A stretch of DNA of 38,129 bases, from contig VXMT01000037.1 in assembly GCA_009840965.1 (NCBI GenBank), forward strand, positions 1 to 38,129, written 5' to 3'. The notes below the pieces were generated by a model. The model was not told where the DNA came from and made no database searches. It was given only the letters and a program-made list of their open reading frames with translations. Source of the stretch: Chloroflexota bacterium (lineage in GTDB: Bacteria; Chloroflexota; Dehalococcoidia; UBA2979). Both the position numbers and the translations under genes were made by a program. This document shows positions 37,760 through 38,129 of this stretch, one piece after another (the stretch's first letter is position 1; every line of letters starts with the position of its first letter).

Positions 37760-38129
37760 TTACTCGACCCGCTGGCGGTGCGCGAGGGCGCGCTCGAGCG
37801 TGACGTTGTCCGCGTACTCCAGGTCCGCCCCGGCTGGCAGGCCGCGCGCCAGCCGCGTGACGCGCACCCCCAGCGGCTCGATCAGCCGCGCGAGGTACAT
37901 CGCCGTCGCCTCGCCCTCGAGGTTGGGGTTGGTGGCGACGATCACCTCGGAGACGGGGACGGGCGCGGGCTCGCCGGGCTGCTCGCTCGCTTCCTCCGTC
38001 GCGCCGCCCGCGGCGCCGAGGCGGCCGAGCAGCTCGCGGATGCGCAGGTCCTCGGGGCCGCCGCCGTCGGCGGGCGAGATGCCGCCGTGCAGAACGTGGT
38101 AGAGCTGTCGGGTAAACACAAATGACGCA
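37760..38129 (-). CDS. recR: Recombination protein RecR, C-terminal Toprim part (5' end off window)
   Basis: [25 protein letters not shown] and [21 protein letters not shown]; frame remains open to window edge. Confidence 0.92.
   Translation of the reverse strand, partial: ASFVFTRQLYHVLHGGISPADGGGPEDLRIRELLGRLGAAGGATEEASEQPGEPAPVPVSEVIVATNPNLEGEATAMYLARLIEPLGVRVTRLARGLPAGADLEYADNVTLERALAHRQRVE

Overview
High-GC bacterial chromosomal window, mostly housekeeping genes. The lineage looks Chloroflexota- or Actinobacteria-like from GC, Pro/Thr-rich exported proteins and an F420/LLM-type enzyme, but this is only an impression. Left to right: livM(partial)-livG-livF; DUF1697; acyl-CoA synthetase and citrate synthase; GYD protein; Zn-alcohol dehydrogenase and LLM oxidoreductase; MFS permease; NfuA-like Fe-S carrier; two cyclophilins; large M16 lipoprotein peptidase; tRNA-Arg(CCG); epoxide hydrolase; YifB/ComM; Rel (RelA/SpoT); HisS; an operon of VapB45-like DUF433, DUF5615 PIN-like toxin and an Ogg1-type glycosylase; prfA-prmC; a DUF4145 zinc-ribbon protein; GuaB3-like IMPDH; glycosyltransferase; metG-tatD-polyprenyl synthase; FmdB zinc ribbon; recO; oligopeptide ABC binding protein and two permeases; recR (partial). 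Nothing is unambiguously a new system. The best leads are (i) a promoter plus highly structured, riboswitch-like leader before the guaB3-like gene, (ii) a perfect 8-8-8 palindrome wrapped around the yifB -10 box and start codon, (iii) a toxin-antitoxin operon carrying a bacterial Ogg1, divergent from and sharing promoter space with prfA, and (iv) a recurrent TGCTACNNT extended -10 with apparently leaderless starts. The very long opposite-strand ORFs in the track are interpreted as high-GC antisense artefacts. All motif work was done by eye; no searches or folding were run.
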